64,000 bases of DNA from 2-12-FULL-60-25 sp003576745 (GTDB taxonomy: Bacteria > Patescibacteriota > Patescibacteriia > 2-12-FULL-60-25): the NCBI GenBank assembly GCA_030272835.1, contig SZOQ01000007.1:1-64000 (forward strand). Reading direction: 5' to 3'. Each line of letters begins with the position of its first letter. Within the stretch, counting starts at the first letter, position 1. The translations under genes and the position numbers were made by a program. The notes beneath the pieces were generated by a model, which was not told the origin of the DNA, did no database searches, and worked only from the letters and a program-made list of their open reading frames with translations. Positions 56,860-64,000 of this stretch are shown here, piece after piece.

Positions 56860-57300
56860 ATGGAGCCCTTTGCCGAAAACCGCAAGGCGCGGCATGCCTA
56901 TGAGACCCTCGAGACATTCGAGGCCGGTTTAATGCTGTCGGGCCAGGAAGTAAAATCTGTCCGCGACAGCGGCGCGAATTTGACCGGAAGCTATCTTTCG
57001 TTCCGGGGCGGCGAACTGTACCTTGTGGGCACGCATATTGCCCCATATCGAAAGGCCGGCTCCCTTCCCGGGTATAACCCTGATCGTCCGCGAAAAGCCC
57101 TTCTCCGCAAGAAAGAACTTCGGAGTTTGCTCGGAAAAACAGAGCAAAAAGGCTTGACATTGGTCCCGTTTTCCCTGTATGCTCGTGGCCGTCACATTAA
57201 ACTCCGGTTCGGGCTGTGCCGCGGGAAAAAAACCCATGAAAAGAAAGAGGCGTTGAAACAACGGGACATTGACCGCGACATACGCCGACACCTCGAATGA
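56860..57300 (+). CDS. smpB: tmRNA-binding protein SmpB
   Basis: A 146-residue SmpB, which brings tmRNA to stalled ribosomes. Typical parts: ENRKARHAYETLETFEAGL, LSGQEVKSVRDSGANLTGSY, ELYLVGTHIAPYRKAG, PDRPRKALLRKKEL, and the basic C-terminus GLCRGKKTHEKKEALKQRDI. The start at 56860 is chosen because family members begin shortly before the ENRKARHDY region. The tmRNA gene lies 101 bases downstream on the same strand, so both partners of trans-translation are adjacent. Confidence 0.97.
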   Translation: MEPFAENRKARHAYETLETFEAGLMLSGQEVKSVRDSGANLTGSYLSFRGGELYLVGTHIAPYRKAGSLPGYNPDRPRKALLRKKELRSLLGKTEQKGLTLVPFSLYARGRHIKLRFGLCRGKKTHEKKEALKQRDIDRDIRRHLE

Positions 57301-57401
57301 GAAATAAGAGACGGGGACGCGCGAAGATCGAGAGATGGGATCGCTATGCCGATCGCCGGCGCTCTCGCTTCCGATCCCTTTCTCCGGCCTTCTTTGCTCA
57401 A

Positions 57402-57802
57402 GGGGATGCCGAGAATTGATGGACTGTTCATTCCATTTCCGCAGACCGAGTGCCGGGATCACTCGTGAAACCCTCCCGACAAAGACAACTGCCAACGTCT
57501 TCAACAAGATGAAGGAAGCGGTCGCGTCAGCGTTCCGTGCTCCGGCATCTGCCATGGCTATCGCCTAAACGATACGTCCATGCCGATCCGCCGCCATCCG
57601 CCCGAGGATGCGGCCCAGATCGTCATTTTCTCGGGATTGCTCTCCGGGCGCGTCACCGCGCGGGGAGGACTCGGCTCGTGACAACGGAATTCCGGTCTTG
57701 TCCGTTTTTTACGGAATTCCGCAATCCGAACGGACTATGTCTGTGAACGAGGAAGTGGTCTGACGGGACCAGACGGGGGTGCGACTCCCCCCATCTCCAC
57801 CA
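57402..57802 (+). ncRNA. ssrA: tmRNA (ssrA) with a 25-codon tag
   Basis: 401 bases including encoded CCA. The tRNA-like ends pair as GGGGATG (57402) with CATCTCC (57792-57798) followed by A-CCA; the T-arm is GGGGG-TGCGACT-CCCCC. The resume site AACT-GCC-AAC (codon GCC at 57491) matches the usual tmRNA pattern. From there 25 codons run to TAA at 57566-57568; the tag begins ANVFNKMKEA and ends PASAMAIA, a hydrophobic end like those recognised by ClpXP-type proteases. It follows smpB. 57301-57401 has no other gene. Confidence 0.93.
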
Positions 57803-57859
57803 CCATCCGACATTCGTTAACGCGGATCGAGGATGCAATCGATACCCTCATATACACCA

Positions 57860-58414
57860 ATGCGAATTCATTACCGACGCCGAAAACCGCAACAGCATGA
57901 TGTCGGTCTTCAGTTCCGCGCGAATCAGGCCATCCGGTCGCCCGAAGTGCGCGTGATCGGCGCCGATGGCGCGGATCTTGGCATTATGAGCATCGGCGAC
58001 GCGCTCAATGTCGCGCGTGAACAGGAGCTCGATCTGGTGGAAGTCGCTCCGAAAGCCCAGCCGCCCGTATGCCGCATCCTCGAATACGGCCAGTTCAAAT
58101 ATCAGAAAGAAAAGGAGCAGAGGGCAAAAAAAGTGAAAGCGAAAAAGGTGGAAGTGAAGGGCATCCGTCTTTCCGTAAAAATGGGAGAGCACGATCTGGA
58201 TGTCCGGCGCGGCAAAGCGGAAGATTTTCTGGAAGAAGGTCACAAACTCAAGATTGAAATCGTCATGCGCGGGCGGGAAAAGGCCCATACGGATATTGCG
58301 GCGCAGCGCATTGAATCATTCATCAATACCCTCAAAGAAAAACACGATCTATTCATCGAACAGCCCGTGAAGCGGCAGGGCGGAACCGTTTCCGCCATTG
58401 TCGGACGGAAATAA
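57860..58414 (+). CDS. infC: Translation initiation factor IF-3
   Basis: A 184-residue IF-3, which keeps subunits apart and proofreads the start codon. N-domain: QFRANQAIRSPEVRVIGADG and LGIMSIGDALNVAREQELDLVEVAP; linker KYQKEKEQRAKKVKAKKVEVK; C-domain: GIRLSVKMGEHDLDVRRGKAEDFLEEGHKL and MRGREKAHTDIAAQRI. The start at 57860 is chosen; an in-frame ATG at 57833 gives nine extra residues. It lies 57 bases after the tmRNA and starts the classical infC-rpmI-rplT series. Confidence 0.96.
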   Translation: MRIHYRRRKPQQHDVGLQFRANQAIRSPEVRVIGADGADLGIMSIGDALNVAREQELDLVEVAPKAQPPVCRILEYGQFKYQKEKEQRAKKVKAKKVEVKGIRLSVKMGEHDLDVRRGKAEDFLEEGHKLKIEIVMRGREKAHTDIAAQRIESFINTLKEKHDLFIEQPVKRQGGTVSAIVGRK

Positions 58415-58421
58415 CATATAT

Positions 58422-58613
58422 ATGAAGCAGAAGACAAAGAAGACCGTATCAAAACGTTTTCGCGTGAGCGCGAAGGGCAAGCTCCTGCGACGCAAAGGCG
58501 GCCAAGATCACTTTAACAGCCGCGAACCCGGCAAGGTAAAACGGAATAAACGCCGCGATGAAACCATGTCGGATTCGTACAAAAAAAGCATTAAGATGCT
58601 CATGAATGTCTAA
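58422..58613 (+). CDS. rpmI: 50S ribosomal protein L35
   Basis: A 63-residue basic protein (MKQKTKKTVSKRFRVSAKGK ... LLRRKGGQDHFNSREPGKVK ... RRDETM) with the standard L35 pattern. It begins seven bases after infC. An intergenic repeat copy then separates it from rplT, which is unusual because the pair is normally tight. Confidence 0.96.
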   Translation: MKQKTKKTVSKRFRVSAKGKLLRRKGGQDHFNSREPGKVKRNKRRDETMSDSYKKSIKMLMNV

Positions 58614-58615
58614 GG

Positions 58616-58748
58616 ATCACGGGCTTAGGGCTAAGGGCATAGGCAAAGGGAACGGGTCTCGGGGTTCGGGGAGAATTATGCTCCCCCTACGCAACCACGC
58701 AGCTACGTCCTACGCAACCCTACTCCCTACTTCCTACTCCCCTCCCAT
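58616..58748 (+). repeat. Intergenic repeat family, copy 16 (forward), inside the rpmI-rplT pair
   Basis: GGGCTTAGGGCTAAGGGCAT, GGGTCTCGGGGTTCGGGGAG, the GGGGAGAATTATGCTCCCC hairpin, CTACGCAACCACGCAGCTAC and CCTACTCCCTACTTCC. It fills the whole space from the rpmI stop to the rplT start. Confidence 0.88.
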
Positions 58749-58760
58749 TAACCTACCCAT

Positions 58761-59099
58761 ATGCCACGAGTAAAACGAGGAACATCCCACGTCAAACGCA
58801 GAAAAAACATTCTGGCCCGCACCAAGGGCATGATGTGGGGGCGAAAGTCCAAGATCAAGCTGGCCAAGACAGCTGCCGTGAAAGCCGGGGCCAATGCCTA
58901 TCGCGATCGCCGGGCGAAGAAACGGCTGAACCGCGGCCTCCAGAATATCCGCATCAATGCCGCCGCGCGCGATGCGGGAACCACCTATTCCAAACTTATA
59001 GGCGATCTGAAAAAACGAAACATCGCCCTCGACCGGAAGGTTTTGAGCGAATTGGCTGCAAAACATCCCAATATTTTCAAAAACGTGATCCGGGCCTAA
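58761..59099 (+). CDS. rplT: 50S ribosomal protein L20
   Basis: A 112-residue L20, an early-binding 23S rRNA protein. Marks: MPRVKRGTSHVKRRKNILART, KGMMWGRKSKIKLAKTAAVKAG, YRDRRAKKRLNRGLQNIRINAA and the C-terminal domain YSKLIGDLKKRNIALDRKVL. It is slightly shorter than the usual 115-118. A weak hairpin terminator follows the stop. Confidence 0.97.
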   Translation: MPRVKRGTSHVKRRKNILARTKGMMWGRKSKIKLAKTAAVKAGANAYRDRRAKKRLNRGLQNIRINAAARDAGTTYSKLIGDLKKRNIALDRKVLSELAAKHPNIFKNVIRA

Positions 59100-59103
59100 G
59101 CAA

Positions 59104-59126
59104 ACTCCCCCTCGCAGGGGATTTTT
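59104..59126 (+). terminator. Terminator after rplT
   Basis: TCCCC / GGGGA stem, loop CTCGCA, then TTTTT. Confidence 0.6.
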
Positions 59127-59142
59127 GCTACCATGAACGCGT

Positions 59143-61305
59143 ATGCCAAGACGCAGAAACGTGTTTGAAGAACCTTCATCGCCCGAGGATATCGGACCGG
59201 GTTCCGAAGCTCCCAAGAAAAAAGCAAAGCGCCCCCTTGAGCTCATCGCCGGAACCAAGGGGCCTGAACGCGAAAGGCGTCTTCGGCGGCGGACAATGAA
59301 AGCCGAAAAACCGGAAGCGCTTGAAGCCGAGGTGGAAGCCGGTCTGGCCAAACTGGAAGAAGGCGATCGCAAACGCCGCGATGAAGCGCTTCGTGAAGAA
59401 CTGTCCTATGTGGAGCATCGTGCGCTCGCGGACATCGCCAATGCGCGCGCCGCTTTTCATTCGAGCAATATCGATTCGGGCAGGCTCACGAGCGACAATG
59501 CCTGGCAGATACTCGCGGAACTCCGAAAAACAGAAATTCAACTGCAGGAAGCCTTGGAAGAAGCGTGGAAGCGCCCCGAGGCTGATGCGAGCCTGCCAGC
59601 AGCGGAAGCAGAGCGGCAGGCCCTTCTTCATGCGCAATGGGGGGTGCGGGATGTTATCAATTCGGTCAATAAACGCGTAGAAGAGCTGGCCGGCCATGAT
59701 CCACAGGCATACGAACATGAACTCGCCGATGCGCAGTCGAAAGCTTATAAGGTGTATGAAAGCGAGATTCGGGACGCGCAGGCGTTTGTTGCAGATATGC
59801 GCGCGCACCGCACCACGCCGGAAGCGCGCGAACAGGTTCTTCAAACGCTCGAAGCGCGAGCGGGCGCCATTGAATCCTCCATCGAAGATCTTGAACGGCT
59901 GGACGTACAAACGGCGCAGGAGCCGGAACACCTGGCCGCCCACATTGCGGCAACATACGCGTTTAACGAACTCCGGCAAGTAATTTTCGAAATCCGCGAG
60001 CAGGTTCTGCAGGATCGGGGCATATCTGAAGCAATGGAGGAGGCTCTGCCGACCGAACGAATGATGGCGGTGCCGGAAGAGGTGGAACAGGTGCCGGATA
60101 CCATCCGCGATCTGGAGACCGCGCCCGTCACTGAACGCATGCGCGGCTTAGAAACGCCCGCATCGCAGGTTGAGCGCTGGAAAGGCGTCATTGGAAAACT
60201 CGCGAAGCTGAAAAAGGATATTCTGCGGGGCGGGATACATGGCGGCGCCGTCGCCGAAGCGCGTGACGTCCTTGACGCGAATTACGCGAGCGCCGAAGAG
60301 CGTCTTGAAATTCTCCGCGGACTGGAGCGGACGGATGATTGGATTGCGCTGGAAAAAGAAACGCTCGCGGAAATGATGCACCTTATTGAGGATATCCGGC
60401 ATGAACTTGAAAAGCTTGAGACGAAAAAGGGAGCGGCGCTATCCGTGGAACCATCCATACCCCCGAGCATGGACGAACAGCTTGAAGCGTATCTGGCCAC
60501 ACAAAAACAGGAACTCGCGAATATCCGCCGCGCCCAGACGCGTCTGGCAAAGGAAATTGAGTCCGCATACGGCAAGCCTCCCGAAGAATTCGTAGCAAAA
60601 GGCGGCATGGGATTGGGTAACTGGACCAAGAGGCTGTTTACGCGGCTTACAGGAGGCAAAGATGCGTATGCCGCATGGCTTGAATTGAGCAAAAAGGCGG
60701 ATCGCATCGCTTCCGACATTGAGAGCCCGCTCGTCTACAGGACGGATGAGGGAGCGGCGAAGGCCGCCATGCGGAGGACGGACATCGAAATGGAACGGGA
60801 ACGCATACGCCAGCGCGAGGCGGCACGGGAATACCATGAAGCTCGCGGACGGAATGCACCCGGAACCGAAGAGGAGTTTTTCGGCGGCACATTGGAACAG
60901 CCGGAACCCGCATTCCTTGAGCAGGCCGATTATGCCGCAGAACGAGCGGTTCAACGGGCATCTCTTGAAAAGGCCGCTCTTTATGCGGAACAGCGTGGCG
61001 CGACGAATGCGAGGGAGATCGCGGCGAACCTGTCAACGAATGGCGCCATGGAATTTGCGAGTTTTGATCCGGAAGAATACGTTCGCCAGCTGGGAAACGC
61101 TGCGGAGGCGCAAAAGGCGGGAAATACACGAAAGTTGCTAAAAGCCCAACAGCTCCTACGGTCCATGCAGAATGAACTGCGCGAACTTGGCATTGATCCC
61201 GATACAGGCGTTGAAATACGCGGCGCCGGCGGGCGTGTGCCGCGCGACGTCAAACAAACAAAGCCGCCGCGTTCTTCCGGCGTAAGCGGAGGGATACAGG
61301 TGTAG
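59143..61305 (+). CDS. Large coiled-coil protein, Ala/Glu/Arg-rich
   Basis: A 720-residue cytoplasmic protein of no recognised family. The first 60 residues are basic and disordered (RRRNVFEEPSSPEDIGPGSE; RERRLRRRTMKAEKPEALEA). Residues about 65-640 are almost wholly helical with heptad-like coiled coils (REELSYVEHRALADIANARA; EDLERLDVQTAQEPEHLAAH; EMMHLIEDIRHELEKLETKK). A short Gly-rich basic spot (GMGLGNWTKRLFTRLTGGKDAY) interrupts them near 490-510. The tail is Gly/Arg-rich. It follows rplT by about 43 bases, on the same strand. A structural or scaffold role is possible; there are no catalytic motifs. Confidence 0.75.
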   Translation: MPRRRNVFEEPSSPEDIGPGSEAPKKKAKRPLELIAGTKGPERERRLRRRTMKAEKPEALEAEVEAGLAKLEEGDRKRRDEALREELSYVEHRALADIANARAAFHSSNIDSGRLTSDNAWQILAELRKTEIQLQEALEEAWKRPEADASLPAAEAERQALLHAQWGVRDVINSVNKRVEELAGHDPQAYEHELADAQSKAYKVYESEIRDAQAFVADMRAHRTTPEAREQVLQTLEARAGAIESSIEDLERLDVQTAQEPEHLAAHIAATYAFNELRQVIFEIREQVLQDRGISEAMEEALPTERMMAVPEEVEQVPDTIRDLETAPVTERMRGLETPASQVERWKGVIGKLAKLKKDILRGGIHGGAVAEARDVLDANYASAEERLEILRGLERTDDWIALEKETLAEMMHLIEDIRHELEKLETKKGAALSVEPSIPPSMDEQLEAYLATQKQELANIRRAQTRLAKEIESAYGKPPEEFVAKGGMGLGNWTKRLFTRLTGGKDAYAAWLELSKKADRIASDIESPLVYRTDEGAAKAAMRRTDIEMERERIRQREAAREYHEARGRNAPGTEEEFFGGTLEQPEPAFLEQADYAAERAVQRASLEKAALYAEQRGATNAREIAANLSTNGAMEFASFDPEEYVRQLGNAAEAQKAGNTRKLLKAQQLLRSMQNELRELGIDPDTGVEIRGAGGRVPRDVKQTKPPRSSGVSGGIQV

Positions 61306-61339
61306 GGGGCACATCGACGTTACCAATTGCCCCGACAGT

Positions 61340-61726
61340 ATGAACTATTTCAAAAAGCATAAATTCCTTGTGTTTTTGAGTATTGTTATCGGTCTTGTCA
61401 TCGCTCTCTCGACGAGAGCATCACTATTCGTCTTTACTCCGGATTTAAGATATTCCAGAATCATGGGAACGCACTGTCCGCCCATCCAGGAATTTGATAC
61501 GACACATCTCAATAAACGGATATTTGGGTTGTCCGGATTCCCCTTTACGGCATATTCCCATTGCGGAATGTTTGTCCACGGGACGTCCGTGAGTCCCTCG
61601 TGTAGGGATACCTCACGTATCGAAGAACTTTCTATTCTGCTTAACACGTTGTTCTGGGCATTGATTGTCCTGATCCCTTTTCTTTTCTTTTCGGAACGAT
61701 ATCATAAAAAACCGAAAAATCTTTAA
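61340..61726 (+). CDS. Hypothetical two-helix membrane protein
   Basis: A 128-residue protein with helices at about 9-30 (FLVFLSIVIGLVIALSTRASL) and 98-118 (LLNTLFWALIVLIPFLFF) and an outer loop of 65 residues containing three Cys (GTHCPPIQEF; YSHCGMFVHG; SPSCRDTS). Codon use is clearly richer in A and T than in the neighbouring genes. No family recognised. It ends 38 bases before the convergent thrS stop. Confidence 0.65.
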   Translation: MNYFKKHKFLVFLSIVIGLVIALSTRASLFVFTPDLRYSRIMGTHCPPIQEFDTTHLNKRIFGLSGFPFTAYSHCGMFVHGTSVSPSCRDTSRIEELSILLNTLFWALIVLIPFLFFSERYHKKPKNL

Positions 61727-61764
61727 AACATTTTTTCTCGACAACAGAATCGTGCTGCCTTCTC

Positions 61765-63567
61765 CTACGTTTCAATCCTCCCCTTCGTCTCCTCCTTTAC
61801 CCGATCAGCGAAGGCCTGTTTTTCAACGGCCTCTTGTTCTTCCTTTCCGCGAATGCGAAGCGTGAGCGGCTCGCCCGCCGCTTCCTTGTCCCCCACCACG
61901 AGCATATACGGAATCTTCTGCTTTTCCGCGCTGCGAATTTTCTTGCCGACGGATTCATTTGAACGGTCCGCGGACGCCCGAATCCCCTGCGCCGATAATT
62001 CCGCGGCAAGCGTTTCGGCGAATGCCAGATGGCGCTCCGCCACGGGAATGACGAGGACCTGCGTGGGCGCGAGCCATACGGGGAAGGCGCCCGCATAGTG
62101 TTCGATGAGGATGCCGAGGAAGCGCTCAACCGAGCCCAAAATGGCCCGATGCACCATGACCGGCCGCCGTTTTGATCCGTCGTCCGCCGCATATTCCAGA
62201 CCGAAACGTTCTGGCTGATTGAAATCCGCCTGAATGGTGGCAAGCTGCCATTCGCGGCCGATGGCGTCCTTTGCCACGAAATCGAGCTTTGGCCCGTAAA
62301 AGGCGGCTTCCCCTTCCCCGATTTCCACCGAAACGCCCGCCTGCTTCATCACGTTCGCAAGAGCGGCTTCGGCTTTTTGCCAACTTTCGTCCCCACCGAG
62401 ATATTTTTCCGGATGCCCCGGATCGCGCACGGAAAGCCGGACGCGGAGCGGCATGCGGAAGACGCCATAAAATGCTTCAATAATGCGATACATGCCCATA
62501 ACTTCCGTTTGCACCTGATCAGCCATGCAGAATACATGCGCGTCATCCTGCGTAATGGAACGGACGCGCGACAAGCCCTGAAGCTGGCCGGTGTTCTCGT
62601 CGCGATACACGGTAGTGACTTCGCTGTAGCGGAGCGGAAGATCGCGATAACTCCGCGGACGCGACGCGTAGATCTGCGCATGATGCGGGCAATTCATGGG
62701 CTTGAGCACGAATTCCTCGTCGGACTTTTTGGAAGAGACGTGAAAAAGGTCGTCTTCGAATTTGTCCCAGTGGCCGGAGGTCTTATAAAGCTCGGATTTT
62801 GCGAGATGCGGAATCCATACGCGCTCATAGCCGTAGGGCTTCATGAGCTCCCACACGAAATCGGTGAGCAGATTGCGGAGCAAAACGCCGCGCGGGGTAA
62901 AGAGCGGCAGGCCGGATCCCACAAGCGGAGAAAAGGCGAACAGATCGAGTTCCGCGCCGAGCTTGCGATGATCCCGCTTTTCCGCCTCTTCGAGCATGCG
63001 CTCGAATGCCGCAAGCGCCTGCGGCGTTTCGAAGCACAACCCGTAGATCCTTTGCATTTGCGGGTTATTCTGATTGCCGCGCCAATAGGCGCCTGAAACT
63101 TTCCAAAGTTTCCATGCGCCGATATCGGATGCATGGCCAACATGCGGCCCGCGGCAAAGGTCCGTAAAATCTCCCGTTTTATACACGGATACCGTATGAA
63201 TATTCGTAGGATCGATATCGCCGGATTCTTCCTCGGAAAGCTTTGTCGTCCCTTTCGTTTTCAAATCATTCAGCAATTCGACTTTATAGGGCTGTCCCAT
63301 GCGCTCGAAAAGCTGAATCGCTTCGTCGATAGGCATTTCCTGCCGTTCAAAGGCCGGATTCTCTTTAAGGATATCCTTCATCGCATCAGCGATCTGTTTG
63401 ACATTCTCCGGCGTAAAAGCGCGTCCAATGTCGATATCGTAATAAAACCCGTTTTCGACCACCGGGCCGACGCCGAATTTCGCTGACGGGAACAAGCGGT
63501 GCACGGCCGCGGCCATGAGGTGGGCGGCGCTGTGTCTTTGCGTGTCAATCGGATACGGAATGGGCAT
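61765..63567 (-). CDS. thrS: Threonyl-tRNA synthetase lacking the TGS domain
   Basis: A 600-residue class II ThrRS. It begins directly at the second additional (editing, SAD) domain: HSAAHLMAAAVHRLFP and LCRGPHVGHASDIG supply the HxxxH and C/H zinc-type residues for Ser-tRNA editing. The catalytic core follows (GLPLFTPRGVLLRNLL; VLKPMNCPHHAQIYASRPRSYRDLPLRYSE with the zinc Cys; YRDENTGQLQGLSRVRSITQDDAHVFC; RRPVMVHRAILGSVERFLGIL), then the anticodon-binding domain (PVWLAPTQVLVIPVAERHLA; NESVGKKIRSAEKQKIPYML). The N-terminal TGS domain of E. coli ThrRS is absent. Expression is governed by the T-box just upstream. Confidence 0.96.
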   Translation of the reverse strand: MPIPYPIDTQRHSAAHLMAAAVHRLFPSAKFGVGPVVENGFYYDIDIGRAFTPENVKQIADAMKDILKENPAFERQEMPIDEAIQLFERMGQPYKVELLNDLKTKGTTKLSEEESGDIDPTNIHTVSVYKTGDFTDLCRGPHVGHASDIGAWKLWKVSGAYWRGNQNNPQMQRIYGLCFETPQALAAFERMLEEAEKRDHRKLGAELDLFAFSPLVGSGLPLFTPRGVLLRNLLTDFVWELMKPYGYERVWIPHLAKSELYKTSGHWDKFEDDLFHVSSKKSDEEFVLKPMNCPHHAQIYASRPRSYRDLPLRYSEVTTVYRDENTGQLQGLSRVRSITQDDAHVFCMADQVQTEVMGMYRIIEAFYGVFRMPLRVRLSVRDPGHPEKYLGGDESWQKAEAALANVMKQAGVSVEIGEGEAAFYGPKLDFVAKDAIGREWQLATIQADFNQPERFGLEYAADDGSKRRPVMVHRAILGSVERFLGILIEHYAGAFPVWLAPTQVLVIPVAERHLAFAETLAAELSAQGIRASADRSNESVGKKIRSAEKQKIPYMLVVGDKEAAGEPLTLRIRGKEEQEAVEKQAFADRVKEETKGRIET

Positions 63568-63590
63568 AGATGCATGCGTTTAGAGAGGCT

Positions 63591-63765
63591 GAAAAATAAA
63601 ATATCCCGACGATCTTTATGATGCCGGGACGAGCCCGTCCGACGAGCCCGCGGTTCCACCCGAATTGTCCGATGAGGATCGGACCGCTTTGTTCTCAAAT
63701 TGTGTCGCCCGGGTGGTGAGGCCGGGAGGAAACAGCTCCACGCTGTACGTGACAATAGTATCGGA
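63591..63765 (-). promoter_or_regulatory. T-box riboswitch leader of thrS
   Basis: Minus strand, in order: a stem I-like region to about 63700; stem III GTCCGAT / ATCGGAC (63667-63684); the conserved T-box sequence GGGTGGAACCGCGGGC (63646-63661); and an intrinsic terminator (TCCCGGCATC / GATCGTCGGGA, then a T-rich run, 63591-63629). The terminator's 5' arm CCC could alternatively pair with the T-box GGG, giving the antiterminator. The bulge UGGA pairs with tRNA 3' end UCCA, and both tRNA-Thr genes in the window have discriminator U. A candidate specifier ACC lies in a hairpin loop at about 63715-63717 (uncertain). Confidence 0.88.
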
Positions 63766-63784
63766 GCGCCGAAAGAACGTCAAT

Positions 63785-63882
63785 GCGGAATGATTGGTGG
63801 TTATTGGTTATTCGTTCTTGGTTTACGGAATCACCTCCGCCACGCAACAACGAACTAACAACCAATAACCAATAACCACACC
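63785..63882. repeat. Intergenic repeat, palindromic variant (copy 17)
   Basis: GGTTATTGGTTATTCGTTC and its near mirror CGAACTAACAACCAATAACC flank a short spacer, so both strands carry GGTTATTGGTTA, a word also found in copies 1 and 2. Confidence 0.65.
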
Positions 63883-63883
63883 T

Positions 63884-64000
63884 CTACTCCAACTTGATCG
63901 TAATATGATCGTGAAGCGTCGGAAGACGCCGCACCCAGCCGGGCCGCACCGTGATGGTGGCCTTTTCAATCCCATTCTTTTGCTCAAGAAGCCTCTCGGC
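63884..64000 (-). CDS. C-terminal end of an unidentified protein (partial)
   Basis: The last 38 codons of a minus-strand gene that begins beyond the window; stop at 63884. The visible end reads AERLLEQKNGIEKATITVRP and GWVRRLPTLHDHITIKLE. A strand-rich end with charged residues; no family can be named. Confidence 0.6.
   Translation of the reverse strand, partial: AERLLEQKNGIEKATITVRPGWVRRLPTLHDHITIKLE

Overview
The window looks like chromosomal DNA of a Patescibacteria/CPR-type bacterium (inference). The signs are a compact genome of short, often overlapping genes, many small membrane proteins of CPR-typical families (DUF5671-like, DUF5676-like, YibE/F-like), threonyl-tRNA synthetase without its N-terminal TGS domain, and core genes whose -10 boxes sit only 6-9 bases before the ATG, as expected for leaderless mRNAs. 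UGA is used as a normal stop, so the code is standard. A CPR lineage is my best reading, but no rRNA is present to prove it.

Layout. 0-3 kb: a copper lipoprotein, a C39-like peptidase, a small membrane protein and a DsbA-like oxidoreductase, framed by a 99-bp perfect inverted repeat. 3-19 kb: YvcK, uracil-DNA glycosylase and a group of membrane and lipid genes (cyclopropane-fatty-acid synthase, cardiolipin synthase, MGDG-synthase-like protein), then a small foreign-looking patch next to tRNA-Glu. 19-27 kb: a cell-wall operon (membrane protein, PBP, MurF), RarA, UppS and a strikingly Cys-patterned secreted protein. 27-44 kb: tRNA-Pro, two tiny acidic proteins, Nudix, a fused alkylation-repair protein, DEAD helicase, YibE/F protein, RecB-like nuclease, L33, tRNAs Thr/Tyr/Thr, TIM, M16 peptidase, GlyRS, RRF, a beta-propeller lipoprotein and HolB. 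44-52 kb: an accessory island with two copies of a cassette that pairs a MopE-motif lipoprotein with a secreted protein having a beta-rich C-terminus. 52-57 kb: envelope proteins, including a Wzz-like protein, a dead HtrA-like protein and a PerM permease. 57-64 kb: translation genes smpB, ssrA (tmRNA), infC, rpmI, rplT, a 720-residue coiled-coil protein, and thrS behind a T-box riboswitch.

Three things run across the window. First, nearly every larger intergenic gap is filled by a modular low-complexity repeat family (about 17 copies; octamer tandem units of the type ACCTACGG plus fixed flanking modules). Copies split the rpmI-rplT pair and form inverted pairs around gene groups. Second, several core genes start with leaderless-type signals, whereas island and accessory genes carry strong Shine-Dalgarno sequences and classical -35/-10 promoters. 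Third, there is a secreted-disulfide theme: DsbA, the 4-fold C-x3-C-x6-C hairpin protein and the Cys-rich island proteins.

The best candidates for an undescribed system are the duplicated lipoprotein/beta-rich-protein cassette (44.2-52.0 kb), the Cys-hairpin repeat protein (26.1-27.1 kb) and the intergenic repeat family. All calls come from reading the sequence; no database search was possible.
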